The translations under genes were made by a program, and so were the position numbers. A stretch of 64,000 nt of DNA from Lonicera japonica. Its lineage: Eukaryota; Streptophyta; Magnoliopsida; Dipsacales; Caprifoliaceae. The notes below the pieces were generated by a model. That model searched no databases, was not told where the DNA came from, and was given only the letters and a program-made list of their open reading frames with translations. Every line of letters starts with the position of its first letter. Position 1 is the stretch's first letter. Below, in pieces: positions 45,559 through 56,919 of the stretch. The stretch is taken from contig CM038469.1 of assembly GCA_021464415.1 (NCBI GenBank), forward strand, positions 4,194,501-4,258,500, in the 5' to 3' direction.

Positions 45559-48500
45559 TAGGGGTGTTTACGGTTCGGTCAACCGACCCGTTGACCGGCT
45601 TTTCGGACCGGACCGACTACTTCGGTATTTTATGTTTTTGGACCGGACCTGACCGAAAATGTATATAAGACTGGACTAAACTGAAGCAGTGTTTATCGGG
45701 TCAATTTCGGTCAGTCCATCGATCTGGGCCTGATATATAGGCCTGTTGCAAAATAAATAAAAGATGTCTTATAAAAAATGACTAACTTTTGCAAAAAAAT
45801 AAAATTAATACACAACAACAAAAATACACAGCCTATTACACATCATTAAAAATTAATACACAGCCATTTTATATGCCAAAAAATATATTGAAATGTTAAA
45901 AAAGATGCCAACATTCAATAGTTACATTTAACAACAGTGGCCAGTGGCCAGTGGCTATCTAATTCAAACTACTTCCCAAAAAACTTCAAACCATAAACCA
46001 CAATTTCATCAAATTATACACAACTTCAAACTACAAATAAGTAAATAACATAGCCATACAGACCATACTTAATAATTTCAACTGCTTCCCAAAACAACTA
46101 ACCATGAGACTTACAAGTTTCAAACTTAAAAATATAAATTAATATTAAAATAAAACAATAGCTTGATAAATTCATATTCTCCATTCAAGCAAATATTTAG
46201 CCCTTTGCTCCTCTTTATCAAGAACCATCTAACTCTTCTCGGGTGTCGAACCCAATATTTCTAAAAAGATATAAACAAAAGTCAAATATCATTATAAATT
46301 GTCATAACAAAGTAATCAGAAAATAAAAGAATTTCAATGTAACAAAATATATTAAATAAAATATTACCCGATTCAAGTTTTTCAAGTTGTTCCACTTCGT
46401 CCATAACATCTCAAAGACTAATTGTGGTTGATGAAGAACAAATCCAATTTTGAGTATAAATGAGGGCTTCTACCGTATTAGGCAACAACGAACTACGAAA
46501 TAGGTCAAGTACACGACCTCCGGTACTAAAAGCCGACTCTGAAGCTACGGTTGACGCGGGAATCACAAATACATCTCGTGCTACACGGGAAAGAATTGGG
46601 TACTTAATAGTATTGTTCTTCCACCAACCTAGAAGATCAAAATTATTGACTTCAACCTCACAACTTTCCAACAAGAACCTATCAACCTCCAATTTAGCCC
46701 CTATATCATCCTTCGACTCCAAATGCCTATTGAATTAAGATGTTAAAAAAGCAAGCCCCTTTTCCTCATCATCGTCATCATTTAACGACCCAACTTTTTG
46801 TGGTTCATTCACATTTTTTGGTAAACTAGTAGGTTTATTACCGTCATACCACTCATACAAACGAACTAATGCAACTTTCACCATTCTGGTCACATCCTTT
46901 GCAAAATTATTTTCATATAAATGACCAAACCAAAAGGTAACATACGCTAACTTGTATCTAGGATCAAGAACAACCGCAACAAATAACAACAAGTTAACTT
47001 TCTCAATATTCCAATATTTATCAAATTTCTTTAACATACTTTCCACCATTGAAGATACCATGTAGTTACCATCTTTTCTTAAATTAATTAACTTGCTATG
47101 AATTAACACAAGCTCATGAAAGAAAGAATTCGAAGTGACATACAAAGATCCCGAAAACCGTAAAGTAGCATTGTAAATTTTTTTAAAAAACTTTACTAAA
47201 GTTTCAACTTCTCTCCAATCAACACTTGTGGAAGGCCCCACATTCCCTTTCCCCCCTTCATCTTCTCTAAAATAAAATAGATAATTCAGGCCATCTTCTT
47301 CCATTATATCAAACGCCTTTTCAAACTTTCCCGCCGTGTCTAACATCATATAAGTAGAGTTCCATCTAGTTATAACATCTAGATATAACAAACTTTTGCT
47401 CTCTATTTTTTCTTTTTCAACACACTTCTTAAAAGTTACTAATCTAGCCGGGGATGACTTTACATATTTCACTGCATTACGCACTCTCACAATTGAATCA
47501 TTTAATTCACTTAAACCGTCGCCAACAATGAGATTTAAAATGTGAGCACAACACTTAACATGGACATAATCATGTTCCAAAATGGTACCCTTCCAATTTT
47601 TTGTTTGTCTTTTCAAGTAATTAATGGTACCATTATTAGAACTTGCATTATTTACCGTGACAGTGAAAATGAAATCTATCCCCATTCAAGCAAACATGTT
47701 TCAATAACCTTCCAAAGCACCTCACCCTTGTGACTTTGAACTTGACAAAAGTTTAAAATTTTTGTATGCAACCTCCATTCATAATCAATAAAGTGGGCCG
47801 TGAGACACATGTAGTTTATATGTTGAATAGAAGTCCATGTGTCCATTGTAAGGCAAATCATTCTACCTTTGATAAAACTGTTTCATTGTCTTTTCTCTTC
47901 CACATAAAGTTTCAAACAATCATGTGTGATGGTGGTACGAGACGAGATAGTAAACTTTGGTTGTGAAACGCCCATAAAAAGTTTAAATCCTTTATTCTCA
48001 ACAAACTTAAATGGCAACTCATATATTATTATCATTTTAGCAAGAGCTACTCAACAAGCTTTTGCACTAAAACTAATCGCCGGAAGATTTATACCACTAT
48101 CCTTTTTCGATTCAAAACATAATTGTTCTTATTTCTTATCTTCTGTTTTATATGAATACTTCTTACAATGAGGTGTGTGATTTAACATACTTTTTGTGCC
48201 ATTATTTTTTGGATCACATGCATATGTAACCCCATAATAATTACAAGAAGCCCTAGGCTTATCAGGATCACCACCCTCAACTTTGGTAAAATGTTCCTAT
48301 GCAACAGACTTTCGTTTAGTATTTCTAACCTTTTGCTTTTGCTTGGGTGGAGATGGAGGTTTTTTTAATTGACTTGGGCCTTGATTTGTTATTTCTACGG
48401 ACTTAGGATCTCCAATTGTTGATTCATTCGCAGTCATATCTAGAAAAATTAAACAACAATTATTATGTATAATTAGTTTAAGTACGCTAATTGTAAGAAA

Positions 48501-49806
48501 GAAAGATACTAAAGATAAAAAACAATACATAAAAAAATAGTAGCCAAACAAGTTAGTATATTTTATGAGATAATAACAGTAAGTGTTATCAAGCTAGTAA
48601 CATAATCCTTAAAATAGTAGCCAAACAAATTAGTAATTTTTTCTGTTCTTTCTTAATTTTCTGCTATTTCTTATTAAGTATACAAGAATTATATATATAT
48701 ATATATATATATATAAGAATAATATATATACTTTCAAAAAAAGCACAAGTATACTAGTTCATTACTTTCGAAAAAAGCACAAACATACAAGATCATGAAA
48801 TTACTTAAACTTTTAGTCATTCATATAATAATATATGTACTCAGTCATTCACGGAATAATTTATATACCAAAAATTTTCATACAAACATACAAGAATAAT
48901 ATATATACTTTCAGTCATTCACAAAATCTTGTTCAAGAAAAAAACGAGTGAGGAGAGGGAAGAACAGAGCCACAAGTGTACTAGATCATGAAATTACTTA
49001 AACTTTCAGTCATTCACAGAATAATATATGTACTAAGTCATTCACGGAATAATTTATATACCAACAATGTTCATACAAACATACAAGAATAATTTATACA
49101 AGAATAATATATATACTTTCAGTCATTCACGGATCTTGTTCAAGAAAAAAAAACGACTGAGGAGAGGGAAGAACATAGCAGAGAAATTACTTGAACTTGA
49201 CTAAGGAGAGGGGAAAGTGAGCGACGGCCGACGGTAGTGAGGAGAAGAAAGATCGTGTAGGAACTCGAAAGAGAGAAGATTGAAGAGAAATAAGGGGGGA
49301 CGGCGAAACTCGGAAGAATAGAGAATATGGAAGAAAGATGAGGGGAACAGCACAGAACTCGGAAGAAAAAAGATTGAAGAGAGATGAGGGCAACGGTGGT
49401 AGAGAGAAGATAGAGGGGCTGCTGTTGGCTGTTGTTGATATTTGGGATTTAGGGTTACAAATGTTCAAATTTAGTTTATTAGATGTTTTTTTAATTAAAG
49501 GGAAGTGAAAGACTGAAAGTTAAGATGACATGTCGGTTTTTTAAAGGGTGACAGACTAGTAATATATAAATAATATTAGCAAATATATATATATATATAT
49601 TTTAAAAATATACAAATACTCGGTCCGATTCGATTTTGTAGGGTTTTTTATCTTATAGGACCGAGGACCGAACCAAATTTAATTGGTCCAAAAAAAAGTA
49701 GACCGAACCGACCCGCAACATATATAAAAATCAAAAAAAGGCTACGGTCCGATCCGATTCAGTCTATCTTTTCGGTTCGGTTCGGTTCGATTTTTGCACA
49801 CCCCTA
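45559..49806 (-). mobile_element. hAT transposon, 4.25 kb, with remains of its transposase
   Basis: The ends are TAGGGGTGTTTAC and GCACACCCCTA. A perfect 8-bp target duplication actccggc flanks it (45,551-45,558 and 49,807-49,814). Sub-terminal arrays of cggttcgg/gaccg motifs lie at both ends, as usual for plant hAT. The transposase on the minus strand is damaged. Removing the element would rejoin the gag frame at Thr-Pro-Ala, so the insertion is younger than the retrotransposon. Confidence 0.92.
46411..48437 (-). pseudogene. hAT transposase (RICESLEEPER-like)
   Basis: From the ATG at 48,437 a basic, proline-rich N-terminus leads into a BED zinc finger (48,190-48,290), in which the second Cys of the usual CX2C pair reads Tyr. 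Then come the catalytic-core regions: LTMDTWTS (the first acidic residue), VDNASSN-like NNASSNN, CCAHILNLIV and RWNSTYMML. The C-terminal hAT dimerisation domain holds FDLLGWWKNN, YPILSRVARD, STVASESAFSTGGRVLD (46,430-46,690). Stops occur at ~48,298 (TAG for the Trp of WEHF), ~48,120 and ~48,055, with a frameshift at ~47,685 and TAA at 46,735. It cannot make active transposase. Confidence 0.88.
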
Positions 49807-49814
49807 ACTCCGGC

Positions 49815-50340
49815 TGTAATGACTTGTATGGGAAAGCATGTGTTCCCACATTTTTTAGCACTATTAAGCATGGGATCTTAAGTAGAAAAAGAGTTGGCCA
49901 GAAAGGCATAAACCGAAATGAGGAAACCCTCATATACCGAAAAGAGCATGGTCACCCCCATTGTAAACCAGTTAAGCTCTTATTCGTACTAACAAAATCC
50001 CTTTCAACAGCAACAACCCCAGTTGAGTTGGCCTATACAAGCCAAAGCCTCCAATACAGATCAGCCCAAGAAAAATAAAAAATTCAGCAACCTCCCCACA
50101 ACGCTAACCAAAAGTCTTGAATTGCTACGAAATGCAGGCTTGATTACCCCACTCAACCCTCGTCCTCCACCAAATCCCGTCCCTTCTTCCTGGAGGATGA
50201 ACGAGAACTTTTTATACCACCAAGCTATGAGCCATGACACAGATAGATGTTTAGCCCTCTAACACCACATCCAAGATCTAATCAAAGCAGGAACAATCCC
50301 CGCACCAGGCGGACCAAATATGGCCAATAACTCACTACGG
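49815..50340 (+). pseudogene. Tat/Ogre-like gag, 3' part
   Basis: It continues the gag frame of 44,490-45,550 after the hAT: a FPHFLALLSMGS stretch, a Q/P-rich linker, LPTTLTKSLELLRNAGLI. It then has NFLYHQAMSHDTDRCLAL and IQDLIKAGTI, the degenerate knuckle-like segment typical of Tat-lineage gag. Stops interrupt it. Protease, RT and most of integrase are absent. Confidence 0.7.
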
Positions 50341-50364
50341 TGAGTTAGCATCGCTAAATGAGAA

Positions 50365-50620
50365 ACGGTGGAAGGCCATGTATCGTCCTCATGGGGCCTT
50401 TAAAATCGACAAGTGAAGACTCGGGGTATTTGTGAGAACGACATAGTTTTTGAGAAAGATTAGAAAAATCGACAAGAGATCCGAGAGGAAAGTTTAGAAT
50501 TGGGCCGTACATCGTTAAAAAAATCAACACAAGGGGAGCCGTAATAGTCGCAGATATAGATGGTCAGATGCTATATTCAAGAAATATTATTATTAAAGCA
50601 ATAGCATGTATAATCCAGAA
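50365..50620 (+). pseudogene. Integrase C-terminal fragment of the Tat/Ogre-like element
   Basis: YRPHGAFKI, then, after stops, FRIGPYIVKKINTRGAVIVADIDGQMLYSR, match the last part of Tat-lineage integrase. It follows the gag end within ~50 bp, so almost all of pol has been deleted. Confidence 0.65.
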
Positions 50621-53555
50621 ATACGTAAACTTGAGCCCCAACTCACTTTTGCTTGTAGAAGAAACACCACGAGGAACGTAGGCAACTTGAGAAGTTATTT
50701 CAGGGCCGGTTTAATTATTATAAAAAAAAATTTGTTTCATAAAGAGAGTAATTTACTAATTTTTAAAACATCATAGTAGTGGCTCAGAACACCAAAAAGT
50801 CAGTACATTTGCTATCTAGCACCCCATTTTAGCCTTGGAAAAAGGCCACATCATATCCTCAGCCACTAGTGCAATTGGGGCATCATCCATTATTTTAGTA
50901 TGCCAAGAAAATACTTGCCTCAAAGGGCTCTGAGCCCATGAACTGTAACCATTACATTTGATAAGGGACGACAGCCAGATCTTCCACCACCAATCGCCCG
51001 ATTGAACGAATGATGTCAGCCCGAAGGGGCTAAGAAGAGCCAAATCGTGCATAGTTGAGTTACCAAGTCAGCCGTCCATGCCACATACACTCCACAGATA
51101 AAGAAGTATAGGGACTGGTAAACTTGAGTTCCGAGGGTACCAAGGCATCTCGAGCTTTGATAGAAGAAAAGTTAATATTTGTGCAATAAGAGGACTTTGT
51201 TTTTACATAGATAAAAGAGTAAGTGTGGGGATGAATGAAGGAAGATATGTGTATTTATCGGAGAAATCGTGCACCTGTACTCATCGTTTGTCATGTAACA
51301 AGCCTTGCTACATATACATTTCTCCATCAGACGGGTTCATTGCTGCCAAAAAAGCTTTTTTTTTGCGCTACTCACTTAGTTCCTTTCACTTTTGTAGAGG
51401 CCTAATGGTCATTTTTATTATGTCATTATAGGCCTATTTTACACCAGCTTGTTTAACCACGTATTTCTTTACTCCATATTGCACCCGATGGTACTTTTAT
51501 GTAAATATGTGTGAGAAACCTAAAGGTATTTTATATATAAGTGAGGTATATAGATAAAAGAGTATTTTTATGCGATCAATGAAACCCGAGCGTATGTTTG
51601 TATAAATATGAGAAACATATAGATAAGAGGATATTTTCATTTATAAACCTGAGGGTACTTTTGTGTAATTATGTGAGTTATATAATAAGAGGGTAAAATT
51701 ATATAATTTTTAAAAACCTGAGGGTATTTTTTGTGCAAGTATATAAAATGATAATTTTTTGTGAAATAATAAAACCTAAGGGTATTTTTATGAGAGACAA
51801 GATAAAAGATGAGTGTATTTTGTATGTAAATTATCTGAGGGTAAACTACGAGAATAAGAGGGTATTTTTACATAAACCCGAGGGTACTTTTTATATAGTT
51901 GGCGAGTTATATGATATAAAGGTAATATTTTATAAACCTGAGGGTACTTTTGTGTAATTATGTGAGTTATATAATAAGAGGGTAAAACTATGTAATTTTT
52001 TAAAACCTAAGGGTACTTTTGTGTAATTATATGAGTTTTATAATAAGAGGGTAAAATTATGTAATTTTTAAAACCTAAGCATACTTTGGGTAATTACGAG
52101 AGTTATGGGATTTATAGGATAAAATTATGTAATTTTCAAAAAAGCCTGAGGGTACTTTTAGGTAATTATGAGAGTTATAGGATTTTTAGAGTAAATTATG
52201 TATTAACCTAAGTGCATACTTTATGAGAGTTTTAAAGGTTTGAAAGGTAAAAGTATGTAAGTTCCAAAAATCGGATGTTACTGTTGAGATGATTATGTGA
52301 ATTAATGAATGTTTATTTTTCTAAACATGCAGGGAAATACGAATCAGGATCAACAAAACAGCATGGGAAGTATCCTTAGCCTACAAGTAGCATTTTTTCA
52401 TATCAAAAGTTACTAATAAAAAGCATGCTCAAACACCGCTTTATTTATATAAATACATGCATAACATACCTTACCTTTCTATAGATCACCAAACATAAGC
52501 ATGCACAATTTTAGCGCATACCACATCTTGGTAGACCACATCTCGGTCACAATCTACCCTATCATCCTTGTTATTAGCATGGGAACTGCATCGAAGAATA
52601 CCCTGAGCATCTAGATACGAGAAAACTCAAGAAAATAGAAGCTAGAAAGAGAATAAGAGAATGAGAAGAAAAGGGCCCGCTTATGGGACATAACCTACTC
52701 CATTGAACTGTCACATGCCCAATCCTACCATAAATTTTGGTATTTTCTAATAGGGGAACTTTAAGGCAGTTTTTCTTGACCTTTGTGTAAAAAAAACACA
52801 CACACGCACAATAACATCTAGTGCAAGATTCTAAGTCGTTTCTTCAAAATCGTGAGAGCAAACACCATACAAAGAAATCTTTGATCTCTAGAGGACTTAA
52901 AGCCAGCAATGAGAATGAGAAAAAAATCAGAATAAGATAGGAATAGAAAAAATTAAAAGAGTAGAAAAGAGAAAAATTCCGCATGAGCGCACAGAGCAAG
53001 CGAGAGACACAGAAATGTAGAGTGGCAGGGAAAGCCATACTAAGAGTGACAGCTAGGCCAAATCGGCTCAGGGCTTCGTCTTGGGTGAGTAAGGCTCCTG
53101 ATCACGCCAAATGAAAAAAAAAAGCTCTTGACCAAAACAGAAAAGGCAGAAAAAGCTTCCCCGAACGAGGGAGAAATAAGCACATCGAAAAACAGAAAAC
53201 AACGTGGGCTCACACTTTTCTATGAATATCCAATGAACATTACCAGATCATAGATTTTTATAAAAGTATTTTCTTCTCAGCTAGATAAAAGAAGGAATGA
53301 TTTAGAAACAAGCAAAAGATTGAGTCAACACTACGCACGAACTACGAGGATCGAGAAAATCCATCTTGGAAACTACTCTTTCGAAATAAAATGACTAACA
53401 AAAAACAAGTTTTCAATAATTTTTTGGCGGATGGAGAATTTTTTAGTATAGATAAACTCCCAACGAGCTCATTTCTCCTCAGAGAATTCTCTCTATTTAT
53501 CCTTTTCCTTAGATGATTAAAGTTACAAGTACAGAGAACATGATTCCTCAGCAGC
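50621..53555. other. 3' non-coding interior of the Tat/Ogre-like element
   Basis: No plus-strand gene seen. A 78-codon minus-strand frame at 50,816-51,052, rich in Trp, is unexplained. A tandem field lies at 51,480-52,260 (own entry). The rest, 52,320-53,555, has no recognised feature. Confidence 0.4.
51480..52260 (+). repeat. Imperfect tandem repeats, about 70-95 bp units
   Basis: Units built on 'aaacctgagggtacttttgtgtaattatgtgagttat.taataagagggtaaaa' recur about nine times with indels (for example near 51,645, 51,715, 51,935, 52,005, 52,145). Such fields are common in the untranslated part of Tat/Ogre-type elements. Confidence 0.8.
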
Positions 53556-53559
53556 TCAC

Positions 53560-54480
53560 ACAAGCCCTCTTTAGAGGCACTGTAAGTCCTCCCCGGAGGC
53601 AACAACAAAAACTATTTCATTTGCAGGCACAAGCCCTCTCTAAAGGTAATCCATTCACATAAGCCCTTTCTACGGGCAAAATATATCTCATGAGTCCTTT
53701 CTACAGGCACAAGCCATCTCCGGAGGCGATTCATTCACATAAGCCCTTCGCGGAGGCAAATCAATCGCAAGTCCTTTCTACAAGCACAAGCCCTCTCTGG
53801 AGGCAATTCATTTATATAAGCCTTCTGCGGGGCAAACCAACCACACGTCCTTTTTACAGGCATAAGCCCTCTCTGGAGGCAATCCATTCACAAATCCCTT
53901 TTTACAGGCAAAACATCACTCACGAGTCTTTTTTATAGGCATAAGCCCTCTCCGAAAGTTATCCATTTACATAAGCCCTCCGCAGAGGCAAATCAATTGT
54001 AAGTCCTTTTTATAAGCACAAGCCCTCTCCGGAGGCAATCCATTTACATAACCCCTTTCTACAGGCAAAACATCACTTAAAAGTCTTTTCTATAGGCACA
54101 AGCCCTCTCCGAAAGTGATCCATTCACATAAGCCCTCCGCGGAGGCAAATCAATCACAAAGTCTTCCTCGGAGGTAATGTTAAAACTTTTGTTTTTTAGG
54201 TACAAGTCCCCCTAGAGAGGCAAGTAAAGCAAAAAAAAAGTCCTCCCAGAGAGGCACGAGGAGTAAACAAAGCCCTCAGAACAAACAAAGCCCTCTGAGG
54301 GAGGCAAGTGGAGTAAGCAAAGTCCTCCCAGAGAGGCATGTGGAGCAAACAAAATTCTCCGAGGAGGGCACGTGTAGTAAAAGAAGCCCTTTTATGAGGC
54401 ATTGTAAGCAATAAAATCCCTCATAAGAAGCAGTGTAAGTCTTTTTTATAGGCACAAGAGCCCTCTCCGGAGGCACTCAC
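53560..54480 (+). repeat. Tandem repeat field, 'caagccctctccggaggca' family
   Basis: A short cassette (cacaagccctctccggaggcaatccattcacataagccctccgcggaggcaaatcaatcacaagtcctttctacagg) recurs in rearranged order about a dozen times. A variant cassette 'agtcctcccagagaggca.g.ggag' repeats at 54,200-54,370. Each core (ctctccggag, ctccgcggag) is itself palindromic. Confidence 0.8.
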
Positions 54481-54591
54481 AAACACTTCTGCATGCATGC
54501 ACTCTCTTAGGGTTCTTGCAGGACTTACAAATCGAAGTCTCTTCCAGTCACCTCAATTTCTTGTAAGCAAGGAGTTTGAGTCGAGAGGGTC

Positions 54592-56654
54592 TGTAGACAC
54601 CCCAATTTGCGACCCCTATAAGAACCTTTATATTATTACTAAGTTATTCTCCATTTTTAAGCTTAAATTTTGATTTTGGTAGTTTGACCTTTTTAGGCTA
54701 ATTTTGCATTTTTCTTGTTTTGTCCACCTTTTTAGATCCCACATTGGATGGGAGCTAAAAGTGAGGCCTTGGTTTTCCTTATAAATAAGGGCCTAAATCT
54801 TGTGTTTTAGAGAGGGGCCAAATAAGAAGGATAATGTAAGAGCTTTTTTAGCCATTGAACCCATAATTCTTATTAGTATAAGATTCTTCTCCTACTCTTT
54901 TATTAGAGATGTCGAGAATCATGCTCTAGTTAATTTTATTAGGTTCTTAGAAAATAAGAATCTTTTCAGTATAAAGTTTATACCTGGAGTGTCAGTCTTT
55001 GCCAACGTCAGAGGCCTGTCCGCTTCTCTTATATTATCGTCGGGAAGGTAATCATTTGACCCCTTCTTTTAATTAAGTTTATTATATGCATACTTGTTTA
55101 TTATTTTAATTGAGTTTATTACTTACTTAACTTTAATTAAAAGTCTATTTTTCTATATTAGAAACTCCCATATAATTCACATTGAGTCCGGAACTCACCT
55201 ACACACTAGAGCACCCTACTAGATAGGTTTGTCGCACGACAAACTCAATGCAAATACAATTTGTCGCACGACAAACCCATCTGTCGCACGACAAACCTTG
55301 TCATGTCCACTTTCTGACACATTAGTCTGTTAAAACTATTACTTCAGCCGTTTGTCACACGACATACGTATATGTCGTGCGACAATCATTCCAGTATGTT
55401 AAGCAATAATCACTCCTGAGTACTATAAATAAGCCAACACCCCCATGGGTTCTAGGTAGCCATTCCTCACCACAAAGGACATAGTTCTGATACCAAAAAT
55501 CCTTATTTCTCTTTCACATTTCTAATCTTTAAGCCTTTTTCCGAAGCACCTTTGATAACATTTATTTTTGCAAGAGTCTCAGATCTAAACTTGGCACCCG
55601 GAGTGCCACCTTCTAGAGTCAGACCGTTGAAAATATTACAGAGAGAAAAGATAATATCCGCCGGAGGTCTTGTCTGCCATATTATATTTTATCTCTTTCA
55701 TTCTTATATATATCGTCGGGAATGTAACTAAAGTCTCTCTAGTAATCAAATAATATATCTGCATACTAGTTTTATTGTACTTTATTAAGTAATTATAGCT
55801 TTGTTTATTTCTTAATTAAAGTTTATTATATATATGTAGGGAGTTGGCTTGCTTGGGCCAACATAAATCGAAAGCATTTATTTCCACCCTCCTCGTTTCA
55901 ATTTTAATTAAGTTTATTATTTGTAAACTCTTTTTATCTATTATTCTGTCCAATTTGTACTTGGATAAACTTATTGTCAAGTTAATGTTATTCTATTGTT
56001 TTCAAACAAAACAACTTGATAAAATCTTGACAAAATCATTTGTAAAACCAGAAAAAGTAAGACTATTTATCATCTGGCTAAAACCAAGTTTTCAAAACAT
56101 GGACTGATAAAGCTTACATAGGAATTAAACTCAAATATATTATGTCTTTCATATAGACTATAATGTATCTGATTTACTCTCATAAAGAGTTCAATTCCAT
56201 ATAAAATCAATTCCGATAAGATTCGATATTTTCTAAATTAACCAAACTAGATAATTGATATTATTATTTGAGAAAATAATATCGAATAACTCTCATTTCA
56301 AAATAGATAAGATAAACTTTTGTCACTAGTAACCAGATTTCGACAAAACCAAAATATTGGATCACGGAATACAAGGTTTTCATCCCTTTTCCCGTTTTTC
56401 CAAAATCAGGTTTTCATGAGTTATTTTCAGAAAGCAGTAGAATACCAGTAAATACATCCAAGTTTTTCAACATAAAATAAATATATAAGAACACTAGAGA
56501 CTGAAAGGACGGAACGGGTGTTTAACACCTTCCTAATCCGTAACATAGTTCTCGAACCCTATAAAATCTTGATTTTGTAGACAAACGTGTAACGAAAGGC
56601 TTATTTATAGCATTTCTTCTTACACAACTATTTTGTTCGTTTTCTTGTAAAACA
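54592..56654 (+). repeat. LTR of the Tat/Ogre-like element
   Basis: It starts TGTAGACACCCC directly after a purine-rich tract (gagtcgagagggtc) and ends ...gtaaaaca, with TG...CA ends and 2.06 kb length. Near its end it has 'gggtgtttaacaccttcc', a motif I know from Tat-lineage LTR ends. The palindrome TTTGTCGCACGACAAA and variants occur at 55,228, 55,260, 55,280 and 55,372. A primer-binding-like TGGTGACTCTGAA follows at 56,658. Confidence 0.65.
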
Positions 56655-56657
56655 TAC

Positions 56658-56827
56658 TGGTGACTCTGAACGAACTCTCTTGCATCTAGAAAAATGATAG
56701 AGGGACATCGATATGAATTATTAACACATAAAAGCAAATGAAACAATGAAATCCTTTCCAATGCTTCAGACTCCCAAACTAGAGGTTGAGACCCAGGGGT
56801 TGCATTTGCAGATTCCCATAAAAAAGA
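56658..56827 (+). other. Primer-binding site and short leader next to the LTR
   Basis: TGGTGACTCTGAA begins four bases after the LTR, where a 5' LTR would have its primer-binding site. About 160 bp of leader-like sequence follow before homology with the 3' flank of DOX copy 1 starts at 56,828. Confidence 0.45.
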
Positions 56828-56919
56828 ACATCAAAGCTTACATATTTTAAGTAAAAGGCAAACACATATGCACACATATAGAGATAAACATATATAAATG
56901 TTTGTGATTCAGTAATCAA

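Noticed and set aside
46411..48437. Domesticated hAT transposase gene
   Set aside because: It has several stops, a frameshift and a lost zinc-finger Cys, and lies between perfect transposon ends; an ordinary dead transposase fits better.
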